Shown piece by piece: positions 36,027 to 46,166 of a stretch of DNA of 64,000 nt (its first letter is position 1; every line of letters begins with the position of its first letter). The DNA comes from Verpa conica (lineage: Eukaryota > Ascomycota > Pezizomycetes > Pezizales > Morchellaceae). The stretch is from NCBI GenBank assembly GCA_033030425.1, contig JAUFSD010000018.1:434001-498000 (forward strand), written 5' to 3'. Position numbers and translations under genes: made by a program. Under the pieces are notes generated by a model. The model worked only from the letters and a program-made list of their open reading frames with translations. It searched no databases and was not told the origin of the DNA.

Positions 36027-38428
36027 ATGGGGTCGGAAATTAACACTGACAACGGTAGTAGTAGGGGGAACAGCGATACCGAAGAAGAAGATTGGAGCAG
36101 CGTGCACGAATTTGTCATTTCGTCAATCCCAGAAACGGTAAACTTTACAGGAAACTATTCGCAACAGCACACCTCCACCAACCACAGGCTTACTAGAAAG
36201 CGGGAGAAACTAAAAGCCTTAAAAGAAAAGACAATAAACGCGCTGTGGTACACCGGCAAGGATACCGAGACCCCCCCCGCGGGCGGAGCCGGGTTGAGTG
36301 CCAGCTTGAAATCAAATAACTCGGTTTCCCCGCGGTCTCTAATCTCTCATGCGCCCGCAGTACTGGCGCATCCTCGTACTGCCCTAAAGGCGTCCCTGAC
36401 CCACGTTGTTGCTGAGAAACTCTCGACTTTGAATGCCCCATACATCCCGCAAACTGCAGAAGTCGAGTTCGTCGAGGCCCACGACAAGCGTGATAATGCG
36501 AGGGAAAATGCGTGTCAGGAGGATGTAGAGGACGCTCAAAGGAAGATTGAGCAGCTGGTTCGGAGGAGGAGGAATATGCAAGTGAATTGGACCATGGATA
36601 GGCATGTGACCAGTGTTATGGTTGCGCCTACATATAGAATCGAAAGGCCGCGAAAAAGTGACTTCGTCGTCAAGGATGAAGCAGGAAAAGCAATTAAAGG
36701 GTTTGATAGTAGCGAGGAAAAGATAGATTATATCAAATGGCTTGGAAAAGTACGTCTTCCTACTTCTCTATCTCTATTTCCCTCTTTTCAGAGAAATCCT
36801 GTAGCTAGAAAAACATGTTCCTCAAGTAATTTTGATGTTTTGTACATTTTCATCTCAACTTTATCCTAGTTCCTCCTGTACAGTTCCCAAGGCATTACAA
36901 CTCATTATATCGACGACCGTGAGCCCACGCGAATAAACTTAGAAAAAACTCGCTCTAGCATCGAGCGACTTTTTGTCTCGACCGCGCCCTGGCAAGAATG
37001 GCTCCTCCACATCCGTCGCGTTTACCGCTGGGAAGATCCTTATGAAACGTTTCGCTGGCTTATACTCTACGTGGTTTTATGGCACTACTCATATATCATT
37101 ACATTCCTGGTAAATATGAAACAGCTACCTATGCAAAATCACATGCTTGGTGGTATTTTTGTTTTTAACGGCAATAAAATTCTAACCATATATGTGTGAT
37201 ATTTCGAGTTTGGGTAGTGGCTATGTGTCGTGTTCTTCACACTGAGGAGATATCTCGACCCAGAAAGGAAGGTGGGGGATCTTAGGGAATCGATTGAGAG
37301 GGCAAGAAGCACAGGAAAACAAGCATATAAACTTGGAGAGGTTATTGAAAAGCATGGGCCTGAAGAATGGTTGGTTCCTTTGGCCGACACATTAGGCCCT
37401 TGGGTGCAGGTTCAGCTAGGTGACTTGGCAAATTTTCTCGAGATATTGGAAAAGTACGACCAAAAAACTCTCCACCCAATTGGTAGTTTCTTGGCTATTG
37501 ATAACACAGAAACAAGGCCTACCAAAAATCTCTCAAAATATCCAAAAAGACTAATCTTTTTACTCTCAGTTTCTATGAGTGGCGCTCACCCTACCTCACC
37601 GCCTGCTCTGTATTCTTCTTTTTCAGCGCATTTCTCCTCGGCCTCTTGACTTCCACCGATTTCTGCATGAAGCTCTTCTGGTTCATTTTCGGTATCTCAT
37701 TCTTCCTCTGGTTCCCAGTATCCAGTAGATATCCTCGCTACCGATATATCGTTTCTCCCATGCGTTGGATATTCTGGAATATACCTACCCATGCAGAATG
37801 GGCATTCCAAGAACTTCGCATAGAAGCACAGAATAATAGAGAGAAAATTATATCTAAGAATGCTGAAAAAGCGTTCTGGACCGAGGAAGCTGATCATAAG
37901 GGTTTAGGAGAGAGATCGGAGTATAGTGGTTTTGCTGTCCCGGCTTATGGAGAGGATCTAGCCGATGAGAAACTGAATGAAGTGGATAGCGAGGAAGATG
38001 GTTGGTTTTCAGCTGAAGAAGTGCTGGAACATGCAATTGATGATAATCATGAGTTTGCAACCTTTAAATGTCGCTATGGGCGCCATCTAGGGAGACTCGT
38101 AATCTACCCATTTGGAATACGCTTTGAGAGTGTGAGAAAACGTAGGGATATTTGGAATAGGACATGGTGGGAACTTGTAGAGATGAAAAAGGTATGCATC
38201 GGTTACTATAGCGTGTTTTTGTGGTCCCGCAGAGCTAGATCATAACATATCACTCGGAAATGGCAGGTTAAAAGTACGGAGCCAGTAGGGAGATTACTCT
38301 CATTAGAGGGCCTCGAAATATCTTTTACGGATGGTGGGGTGGTTAAATTAGTGGATATGGTTGATAGGAATGAGGCGTTTAAGTGGATTATGGGGTATTC
38401 GAGGTTGAGGTGGCGGTCGAATGATTGA
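36027..38428 (+). CDS. DUF3292/GRAM-like multi-pass membrane protein
   Basis: Five exons (36027-36749, 36870-37109, 37218-37453, 37570-38191, 38267-38428) keep frame and give about 660 residues. The N-terminal 240 residues are acidic and basic, low in hydrophobics, with an IERPRKSDFVVKDEAGKAIK patch. Hydrophobic segments follow: FRWLILYVVLWHYSYIITFL, WLCVVFFTL, then TACSVFFFSAFLLGLL and FWFIFGISFFLWFPV. After SRYPRYRYIVSPMRWIFWNI, the C-terminus carries FATFKCRYGRHLGRLVIYPFGIRFES and ISFTDGGVVKLVDMVD, which read like a GRAM/PH-like domain. The overall plan matches the fungal family I know as DUF3292; the name is from memory and its function is unknown. A lipid- or membrane-contact role is inferred from the GRAM-like part. 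I chose the ATG at 36027 because no earlier in-frame ATG exists. Confidence 0.75.
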
Positions 38429-38816
38429 GCTGATCATGGATTAACGGCCATCCAATCATTTAGGTAAGGTAGATATCGTATATGGCGTAATTACAGTTGG
38501 GTCTCTACCTCCCCTTGCCAAAACACATAACCGTTTCGCGTCTTGGGAGGCTTAGCTTTTATCCTGTCATGTACATGTAGTTTGGGCGTATACATAAATA
38601 TAAGCCCGTAATGCGAGACTTATCTAGCACATGTAGTAAGCGCTTGTGGAGGGGCGAATATTTCTTTCTAGTTTTGGAAGGAGGACATTTGAATTACTCT
38701 GGTAGAGAGCTGAATATCAAGCCAAAGTTTAAAGAAATAATTTACAGTACCAAAATCACAGATAGACGAGGCGAACCAGAACCGCTGGAAGGCACGACCC
38801 TAATCTAATGTGTCTA

Positions 38817-38968
38817 CAGCGAACGGTAAAAAAGATCGAGAAACGCGAGACACGAGAATCAGCGTTCCTATTTGTTCTTTAGGTTTTTGGCAAAGATTCT
38901 AGTAGTAGGATTGGCCACAATACCCTGGTAGCAGACCCTGGTTTCTCGATCTTTTTTACCGTACGCTG
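38817..38968 (+). mobile_element. MITE family A, copy 1 (152 bp, TA target duplication)
   Basis: The element begins CAGCGAACGGTAAAAAAGAT and ends with the inverted complement of that terminus (ATCTTTTTTACCGTACGCTG), giving terminal inverted repeats of about 26 bp with one mismatch. It is bounded on both sides by TA (38815-38816 and 38969-38970). It has no coding capacity. A second copy in opposite orientation is at 39900-40050. TA duplications with perfect short TIRs are typical of miniature elements mobilised by Tc1/mariner or Fot1/pogo transposases; no such transposase lies in this window. Confidence 0.88.
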
Positions 38969-38970
38969 TA

Positions 38971-39234
38971 CTTGTCCACCAGCATAAGAACCCGGAAACA
39001 GGGGGGGTACGCACGGAGATGTCTTAGAGCTACAGATTCACCTGAAATCTACAAATAAGGCAAATAACTAGCTATGATCCCCAATATTAAACAGGTTCAG
39101 GAAGATTCCATTACCAAGAATAGCATATAATCCAATACATGATACCAAAATTTATACCACCGCCACTTATCTACCCCCCTGGTTGTGCCCGTGCATACCC
39201 CTCCTGTCTCCGGGTTCTTATGCTGGCGGACAGG
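38971..39234. mobile_element. MITE family B (about 264 bp) abutting MITE A copy 1
   Basis: The left arm at 38971-39016 (CTTGTCCACCAGCATAAGAA at its outer end) and right arm at 39187-39234 are imperfect inverted repeats of about 46 bp, roughly 85 percent matched by eye. TA flanks both ends (38969-38970 and 39235-39236). The left TA is shared with the right boundary of MITE A copy 1, so one element inserted exactly at the edge of the other. The interior is non-coding. Confidence 0.7.
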
Positions 39235-39899
39235 TAGTGGGGGCTTCCGTGCGCCGGGCTGTTATATTGGTGGCTTTTGGGTGCGCATAGGCCGCTCGAT
39301 CAGGGGTTGTGATGCGGTTACTGGATCCCAACAATGCCCGTGATAACGACATCACGATCGCGATTTTCATTATCACTGCACGGTTAATCGCCGCTATGAT
39401 TACTCCCAAAGGTAATCCTGACTATCTGTAGATTTAAGCATTGACCAATAGGCTATCGTAAAATTAAAATTAAAGATACCAGAAGCGAAAATTAAGAGTC
39501 TGATTCACACCGAAAAGGGTATTTATCCTCCGATTAACAAAAGGTAAAAACAGGGGATGGGGTTTGTTGTGCTCATATCTCAATAGACGGCCAGCAGGAA
39601 GTTTTAGCAGCGCGATTCATAAAACTACCAAAGGGGGGGGGGGGTAGTTTAGATGGAATGATAGGAAATAGTACCTTTTTATGCCTCTCGGCCCCTAAGT
39701 GACCAGGCAAGTTTTCAATGCCACCGCCAAAGAGAGCTTTCGCACACTAAGAGGGAGCTAGTAGGAGTTTTTTTATACATCAGCTACTATAGCTAAGCGT
39801 CTTAGGTGTTCCGGCTCTGTGCACGACGCCACACCGTACAAGGCTGGCCCCATGTCTCCTGGCTCTTACCCAGGAGCACAAGCACCTGCAGCAGAAGTA

Positions 39900-40050
39900 C
39901 AGCGTACGGTAAAAAGATCGAGAAACCAAGGTCTGCTACCAGGGTATTGTGGCCAATCCTACTACTAGAATCTTTGCCAAAGACCTAAAGAACAAATAGG
40001 AACGCTGGTTCTCGTGTCTCGCGTTTCTCGATCTTTTTTACCGTTCGCTG
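39900..40050 (-). mobile_element. MITE family A, copy 2 (151 bp, inverted relative to copy 1)
   Basis: This is the reverse complement of the element at 38817-38968, with only a few differences (one fewer A in one terminal A-run, one C/T change next to the agcgttcc word, few others). It is flanked by TA on both sides (39898-39899 and 40051-40052). Very high identity points to recent transposition of both copies or to gene conversion between them. Confidence 0.88.
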
Positions 40051-40463
40051 TAAGCTATCCTGTCTTTTTACGACTGGAAGCCAATGAGAAGGAGGTACGC
40101 TGTTATTCGCTCTTAGACTCGTCTTATAGTTTTTTAGTGTCTCAATTAAGTAAGTAATGGGACGGAAACGCACTTTCTTGTCCTCATCCGATATGGGGTC
40201 TAGAAACCAGCAATTTCAAGCGTAGGCATCCCAGAATCTGAAGACCTTAGTCTCGATACTGATATATACTAGACATATAGCTCTAATGCGCTTGTTGTTT
40301 TCCTCCTGGGAAGACTGCTAACAGTAGAATTTTCACTTGGTTTACAAAGCACTTATAGTAATTTTCTTCATATCTCATCACTCGATACAGAGCTAGGAAT
40401 AATTATAGAAAGTAGGATGCTCGATAATTAACCCCCTAAGGGCGTACTGCTACTATAATATAT

Positions 40464-40499
40464 CCTCCATATCGGGCCGGCTACAGCCCGATATGGAGG
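40464..40499. repeat. perfect 14-bp stem, 8-base loop hairpin
   Basis: CCTCCATATCGGGC is followed after eight bases by its exact reverse complement GCCCGATATGGAGG. The stem stops abruptly on both sides, no T-run follows, and no gene lies nearby, so an intrinsic terminator is not implied. It may be the remnant tips of an inverted-repeat element. Confidence 0.6.
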
Positions 40500-41803
40500 T
40501 CTCACCGAAATTACTCCGGGCACAGACTCGGGTTATTGAAGATCTCCAACAATCATTGAGAACTATTTTTTGGGGGCTATTCCAAGATAAAGGAGCCTCT
40601 TAGTCAAGATGAATCAATTTTCCCAAGGATATAATAAGTGGGATATCCTTAGTCACTTTTCCCCTTGTTGGTGATGGGGGGGCACACCAGAAATGTCAAC
40701 AGTATGAATTTTATTTAAGATATGGGTTGGTAGTAAGAAGACTAGACTGATTGGAGTAGCTACTAGCTTATAGTTAGTCGACTGAGTTCTCTGTAAGTAG
40801 ACATCTATAGTAACTTTTAATTTACCGGGGGATGGAAACCTAATAGGGGCCGAGAAAATAGGAAGTAATTGTTACTCTAATAGTTCGCGAAGTTAAAGTA
40901 GGACAGTTGATAGTCCTAAGAACCTGCTAAATAAGTCATCTCTGACAATATGGCAAACACCAGAAATCTAAGCACACTCTACTCAAGCTCTGGTGTTCCT
41001 CTTTTCCAAAAGAATTATGAAAGTAGATAAAAAAATGCAAATTGGCCTACCCCACATCTATTTCCCGCAAAAAGCAAACCACAACCCACAGACACCACAG
41101 ACATAAGCACAAAATAAAGAGAGTAAACCAGCATCTTGGTTCGTTTCGCTGTCTTGTTTTTTTTTGAATCTCAATGTGTGCTGTTCATTTCCACCCCCCT
41201 ATGAATTTTTCACCACAAACACTCTAAAACTTCCTTTCCCCCAAATCTTCCCTATCGTCACAAGAAAAAAAAAAGAAGCAAGCCCAGCAAACCTATGAAA
41301 CAAATCGTAGAGGAGAGAAGAAATAGAATATAGAAAGAGCAACACTCCTCACTTAGACAGCCAGCTATTCATCATTGCTTTCCAACCACAGATCCAGAAA
41401 CCATAGTGGGAGATGAATGCCGCCTAGTACCGCTCGGTATAGAGGTTGGAGTCTTGAGTGAACCGCTACTACCGCTTCGCGATCGAGACTTGGAATGAGT
41501 GTGCTGGTGATGAGAATCGTGCGCCTGACGTCGTTTCTTTTGATATTAACCATGACAAGTCAGAAAGAAAGAACGCTCCTTGCACGTCAATCAATCAAGA
41601 AGCAAGAAAAGAAGCAAGAAAAGATAAAGGTAACTTCAACAGAAACAAACATGCCCAGAAAGTAGTATAAAAAATGAGTTGCCAAGAGCACAAAACGGAA
41701 AAAATAAAATCATCTCTGATGCCGACATTTCATTTACTTAAACAGCAACAATTCCCAACGCCGGAAATTTTTTTGTTTTGTTTTCTCTAGAAGAATGAAG
41801 GCT

Positions 41804-44319
41804 CTATGCGACACCTACCACTTTCGCGCCTTCATCCTTAATATTCAACGCATCCATTTGCCTCTGACTCTCCCCGGTACCGCTATCATCTGTAATCTGC
41901 ATTGGCGACCCACCTCTTATCACCTGTTGGTTCTGCGATGACAAAGATAGAGTTTTTCCGTCCTGGTCTGATGCTCGGGGTTTCCGATTTGCAGCTGCCT
42001 TTTCTTCCAGCATTTTCCATAAGCCCTCTCTTTCAGAAAGTCTTTGAGGTGCGCTTTCCTGATCCGCTGCATATGCACTCGTGCACTCGTCAAAGAGCGT
42101 TGGATTAATCTCCATAAAAAGCTTCATGGCGTTATATACCATTCCATGGATAGTTCTATATCGTAACATGTTAATTGCTGACTATGCACAGTAAACATAA
42201 ATCAACAACATACCTATTCCAGTGACCCTTCGAGTTCTCATACAGTGGTGCAAACATAATCGGCAAGATAACTTCAACGTTGTCGCTCACCAAGTTACAA
42301 AAATACTCATTATTCCAGAAGTATAGTGCCCTTTCGGCGACCTATTATTTATTAGATATAACAGCAGAGCTTATAGATGAGTAAGACACGTACCTGGAAA
42401 TGTGGGCTAGCCACACTCTTGGCTAGCTGGTGGAAAAGTGGTTCTTGAACTTTAGCAAATTCGGCTGGGTCCATCACCTCAAAAATATCCTCAACTTCGT
42501 TTAGGTACATGACCTCCTTGGTGCTGTTGACCTTGGGCCAGTATCTTAATAATCCAAGAACGACCTGTTACATATTCGAGTTAGATGTGGTATCACTCGA
42601 TATTCGTAATACTTTTAAACATACCTCCTCAGTCAAAGCCGCATCTTTCTCCAAAAACTGTACTATACAGTATGCCAACTGTGGATGATACATGCTCAAA
42701 CTTTTGACCTTGTGCAAAGGTATGAGGACCCTGGTCAAAAACAGCTTGTGCTCCTCCTTTAGTGGTAGAGCAAAACCATTGATGATACTCCCTAAGATCT
42801 CTAACAGTTCAGCGATCCCATTAAAGCGCTCTGTCTCATATGTAAACTGGAAAAAAACGTTGTTGATGGACCGTCGAATATAAGATCGAAGGTTGAGGAA
42901 TTTCCCATAGATGCGGTGAAGGGTTGTTTTTAGGAAATCGCGTTCTCGGGGATCTTCAGAGTCGAAAAGCTCGAGTAACTATAGCACAAATAAGTATGTG
43001 GAGATCGCGCTTATGAGGGGAACCTGACTAACTTGAAGAACAAACTGGTGGTCAATATACTGTTTTGCAATATTCGTATTGAAATCTTGACTTTCAATGA
43101 ACCTCAAGAAGAACTCGTAGACAACCTGGATATGTGGCCATGCAACCTCTAAAACGGGTTCATCCTCTTCCGGGTCAAAAGCATCGCCCACAGGATTTAC
43201 CGGGGGTGGGATAGGCCTGAAAAGATTCTTTGCAAACATCTCTACAACTTTGGGGTACATAGGCTCGGTGATGACTGAACGATTATTGGCAACATAGTCA
43301 AGTAATTCATGGAGGGCTAGACGTTTGATTTCTTTGGACTTCATATCCGCAGAAGCATCGTTGAAATCGAAGATGACGTTGCATTGTTCAATTTTTTGCA
43401 TGAACAACTCTTGGCGCCGCTGAGGAGGTACCTCTAAACACCCAAATATTAGAATGCTAGCCTATCAAATATCCCAATACAAGCCACCACAGAAAGCGCC
43501 AGCAAAGTCGAAGTAGAAGCGTACCGTGAAACCCAGGCAATTTTTCCAATTCCCTCTTCTCCGAGATATCGAATCTAGAACTATGTTGTCTCTTAGGGGT
43601 CTTCAAGCCCTCGGGTATCTGATCTGCTTTCGGGGCTGTATGTAGTCGATCGAAAGCCACACCCTTTGCTCCAGCCTTAGGCGGCGCAAGGTCTCCGGGC
43701 ATAGTTTCGGCAGCACCTGGAGGGGGGATATGCTTCCAATAGTCAAGTCACACAAAAATTAGCGACCAGGCTCCTGAAACTTTGGAAATGCCATGGGACA
43801 AATGGGGGGAGTGAGGGTGAGTATACAGGAGCTGAAGATGGACTAATAATGACTGATGGTGTGATTAATCTTGACGGACTTGCTACACTATTGATCTGCT
43901 GCTGCAAATTTGACAATGAAGCTGTCGAGGCTGTTCCAGCGGCAGATTGAGTGGATGCTATTGAAGCCGCAGAGGACGATGATGAATCCTTGCCTTTATG
44001 ACTTGATGCCTTTTCTCCGTTCTCATGACCGTTGCCCTTCTTGTCCGAGGCTGAAGAGGAGGACGACGAAGGACCTGGTTGTCCTGCGGGGGCAGGTGAG
44101 CCACTTTTCTCCTTCTTGGACGAGGCCTTAGACGAATCTTTGGTTCGGGATAACTACGAAACGGCGAAGCAAATTATAGAAAAAGAGGTTAGTAACAATG
44201 GGCCGCTGTCCACGCCGTGCCACATGCTCACCCTGGAACAATGGTGGAAGATCCAGGGAAACATGAGGAATGTGTGGAAGAAGGGGACATACACCCACTC
44301 TCTGCCTAAAGCCCTTCAT
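41804..44319 (-). CDS. PP2A B56 (B') regulatory subunit, ParA/Rts1 family
   Basis: B56 subunits direct protein phosphatase 2A to its substrates; in fungi they act in septation, stress and mitotic exit. The gene begins with a 21-bp exon (44299-44319) encoding MKGFRQR. A 145-bp intron follows, then exon 2 starts at 44153 with [18 protein letters not shown] and a Ser-rich tail. Later exons are 43525-43716, 43033-43433, 42625-42978, 42394-42564, 42214-42341 and 41804-42155. The B56 core is continuous across them: [86 protein letters not shown] and [17 protein letters not shown]. The exon 2/exon 3 junction (between about 43870 and 43717) is unresolved because several donors are possible. The expected protein is about 650-660 residues. 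Confidence 0.92.
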
Positions 44320-46166
44320 CTTCAAATCCACCTAATGGCAACCGGGGAGAGATAGTAATAGGGTGCTCTTAAGCTCGAAGGTCGGAGAAATCTAACAAAC
44401 AAAGGAGCGACAGGAGAAAATGAGGGGTTGTTGCGTTGTGGGTCTCCGGGATCAATTCTCGAGGGACAGGCAGCGGAGAAACCAGCTATAATGCAGCGGT
44501 GAGGAGGGGGAAGAATGCGTTGCCAAGAGGGACGTGTAGATTGGAGATAGTTCAAGATGGAGGGGGGGGTTGTTGCCTATCGTTGAATAATCACGGGGAT
44601 GGGAGATTCGTAACGGGAGATGGGGTAAGGCGTTGGCGGAGGAAAAACACAACGGGATGACGGAGGACAGCTGGTTGGAAGAGTTGAGATATTCGATTGT
44701 TCAATACGTTGTTTCTTCGTTCTGCCGTTGGCTAGAGGCTCTAACGTTGATAGTTAAGGGGGGGGGTGTTACTACTGCTGTTGCTGTGCTCTTGTTGTTG
44801 TTATTGACTACTGCCTTGGCGAGCGGATGTGTGGGCGGAGACGAGAGAGCCAACCGGGGGAGAGGAGAGGGGAGGGGATCCGGGGGCGGATGCTTGAGTA
44901 TAGATCTCGTGGTAGAACTGCTGGGTAGGTGGCCAGGGGCAGAAGAGGAGGGCTCAATTGCGAGCGGGGCGTCAGCAACGGGGAGCTGCGACAAACAGAA
45001 CTGGGCAGTCAGACAGACGTCAAACGCCAGCAAACAGAATGGTAGAGCTACCGAGAAGCTGTTGTTGTAGCAGTAGCAGTACGTAGCCTACCTAAACACC
45101 ACGCGCGGGGGTTGTGTTTGGTGGAGTGAGCAGCAGCCGTGTGTCTAATAACTGCAAGTTGGTTATCTCCACTGATTCTCCAACAGGTCCTACGATTTGA
45201 TCAGAGGTGAGGTTGGCCTCAAACAGGTCACTTTAGTCCTTGATGAGTCAGCATATCCCGCTAATTGCTGCGAGAATGGTAATTTTGGTAATTTAGAGTC
45301 TCATCCCCCCGCAGATGCCACAAAACCTGCCATTCAAAAGCCTACACTGGCACTGAATCTAGCAAAAAAAAAACAGTAATCCCATGACATCTGATATTGG
45401 CTTCTCGATCTACGCATATCTGGGCTGATGCTTGGCCTTGTAAGTAGTGACACCAAGCCGAGTGAGCAGCTGTGATGGATTGAGTACGTATAGCACACTC
45501 AATTAGTCGATGCGAACACAATGACGTTGTAGAAAGCATCAAAACTGGTTACGAGCAAATATTTAGTTGCATCCACTGGGGTTGAATTATGAATATTTCA
45601 AGTTGTAATAGTTTTGTAACTATTACTTTCCTGGAATCTAAATAGGACCCACACATATGTAGTACCAGTAACAGGTTATCCTATATATTAGAAGAGAGGT
45701 GAAAACATGAGACTACCCGTACAGTTAGATTATGAAGGAGATAAAGCAGACGCACGACGCCAATATGATCGGTAGAAAAAAACGCCTATTTAGTGGAGAC
45801 AAGGGAAATAGAAGAAAGGAAATTTGTCAGTCCACCACCTATTCATATGCCCCGAAAGAAATGACCATACACACTAGACAAACACTCTTCTTGGCATCTA
45901 CTAGGATTGATAAGTATTGTAGAGAAAAATGACAAAATAAAAAGAAGTATTGGGTAAAAAGTGAATAAGAAGTAAAAAAGTAGGAAATATGTAAGTTGTA
46001 CCCTCGAGTAAAGATAGCCTGAGGTATAGACTAAAATACTATAGATATCATTTCGCATGTATACTCGTAAATCGTGAATTTTAATGTGCCGAGTACTTAT
46101 TAAGTTGTCGTCTTTTGGGTATTGAAAAAGCCCATTTAACAACATTTAAACAAGTGGCCAATTCCG
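44320..46166. other. spacer between the B56 and GCK kinase genes
   Basis: About 1.8 kb. The part nearest the B56 start is purine-rich on the + strand with G-homopolymers (near 44560 and 44760), i.e. a pyrimidine-rich leader/promoter for the minus-strand gene. Open stretches here on both strands are low-complexity and lack gene features. The 45600-46150 part is AT-rich and contains the 3' flank of the kinase gene. Confidence 0.4.

Larger units (their letters stand above)
38429..41803. other. 3.4-kb gene-free region holding a MITE cluster
   Basis: No protein gene was recognised between the DUF3292-like gene and the 3' end of the B56 gene. The first half contains three TA-flanked inverted-repeat elements, described separately, and a G-homopolymer of about a dozen bases near 39632. 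The second half is AT-rich and contains the hairpin at 40464-40499. Confidence 0.5.

Noticed and set aside
39218..39409. Possible transposase fragment encoded between the MITEs (63-codon minus frame)
   Set aside because: No DDE or helix-turn-helix signature is visible, and part of it overlaps the inverted arm of MITE B.
38817..40050. The whole interval as one 1.2-kb transposon with 150-bp terminal inverted repeats
   Set aside because: Each 150-bp end has its own TIRs and TA duplication, so two separate MITE insertions explain it more simply; the interior has no transposase.
44633..45070. 145-codon frame with a leucine/valine run and Gly/Arg-rich stretches, and its antisense counterpart
   Set aside because: Both are low-complexity readings of the purine-rich 5' leader region of the B56 gene, without homology or splice support.
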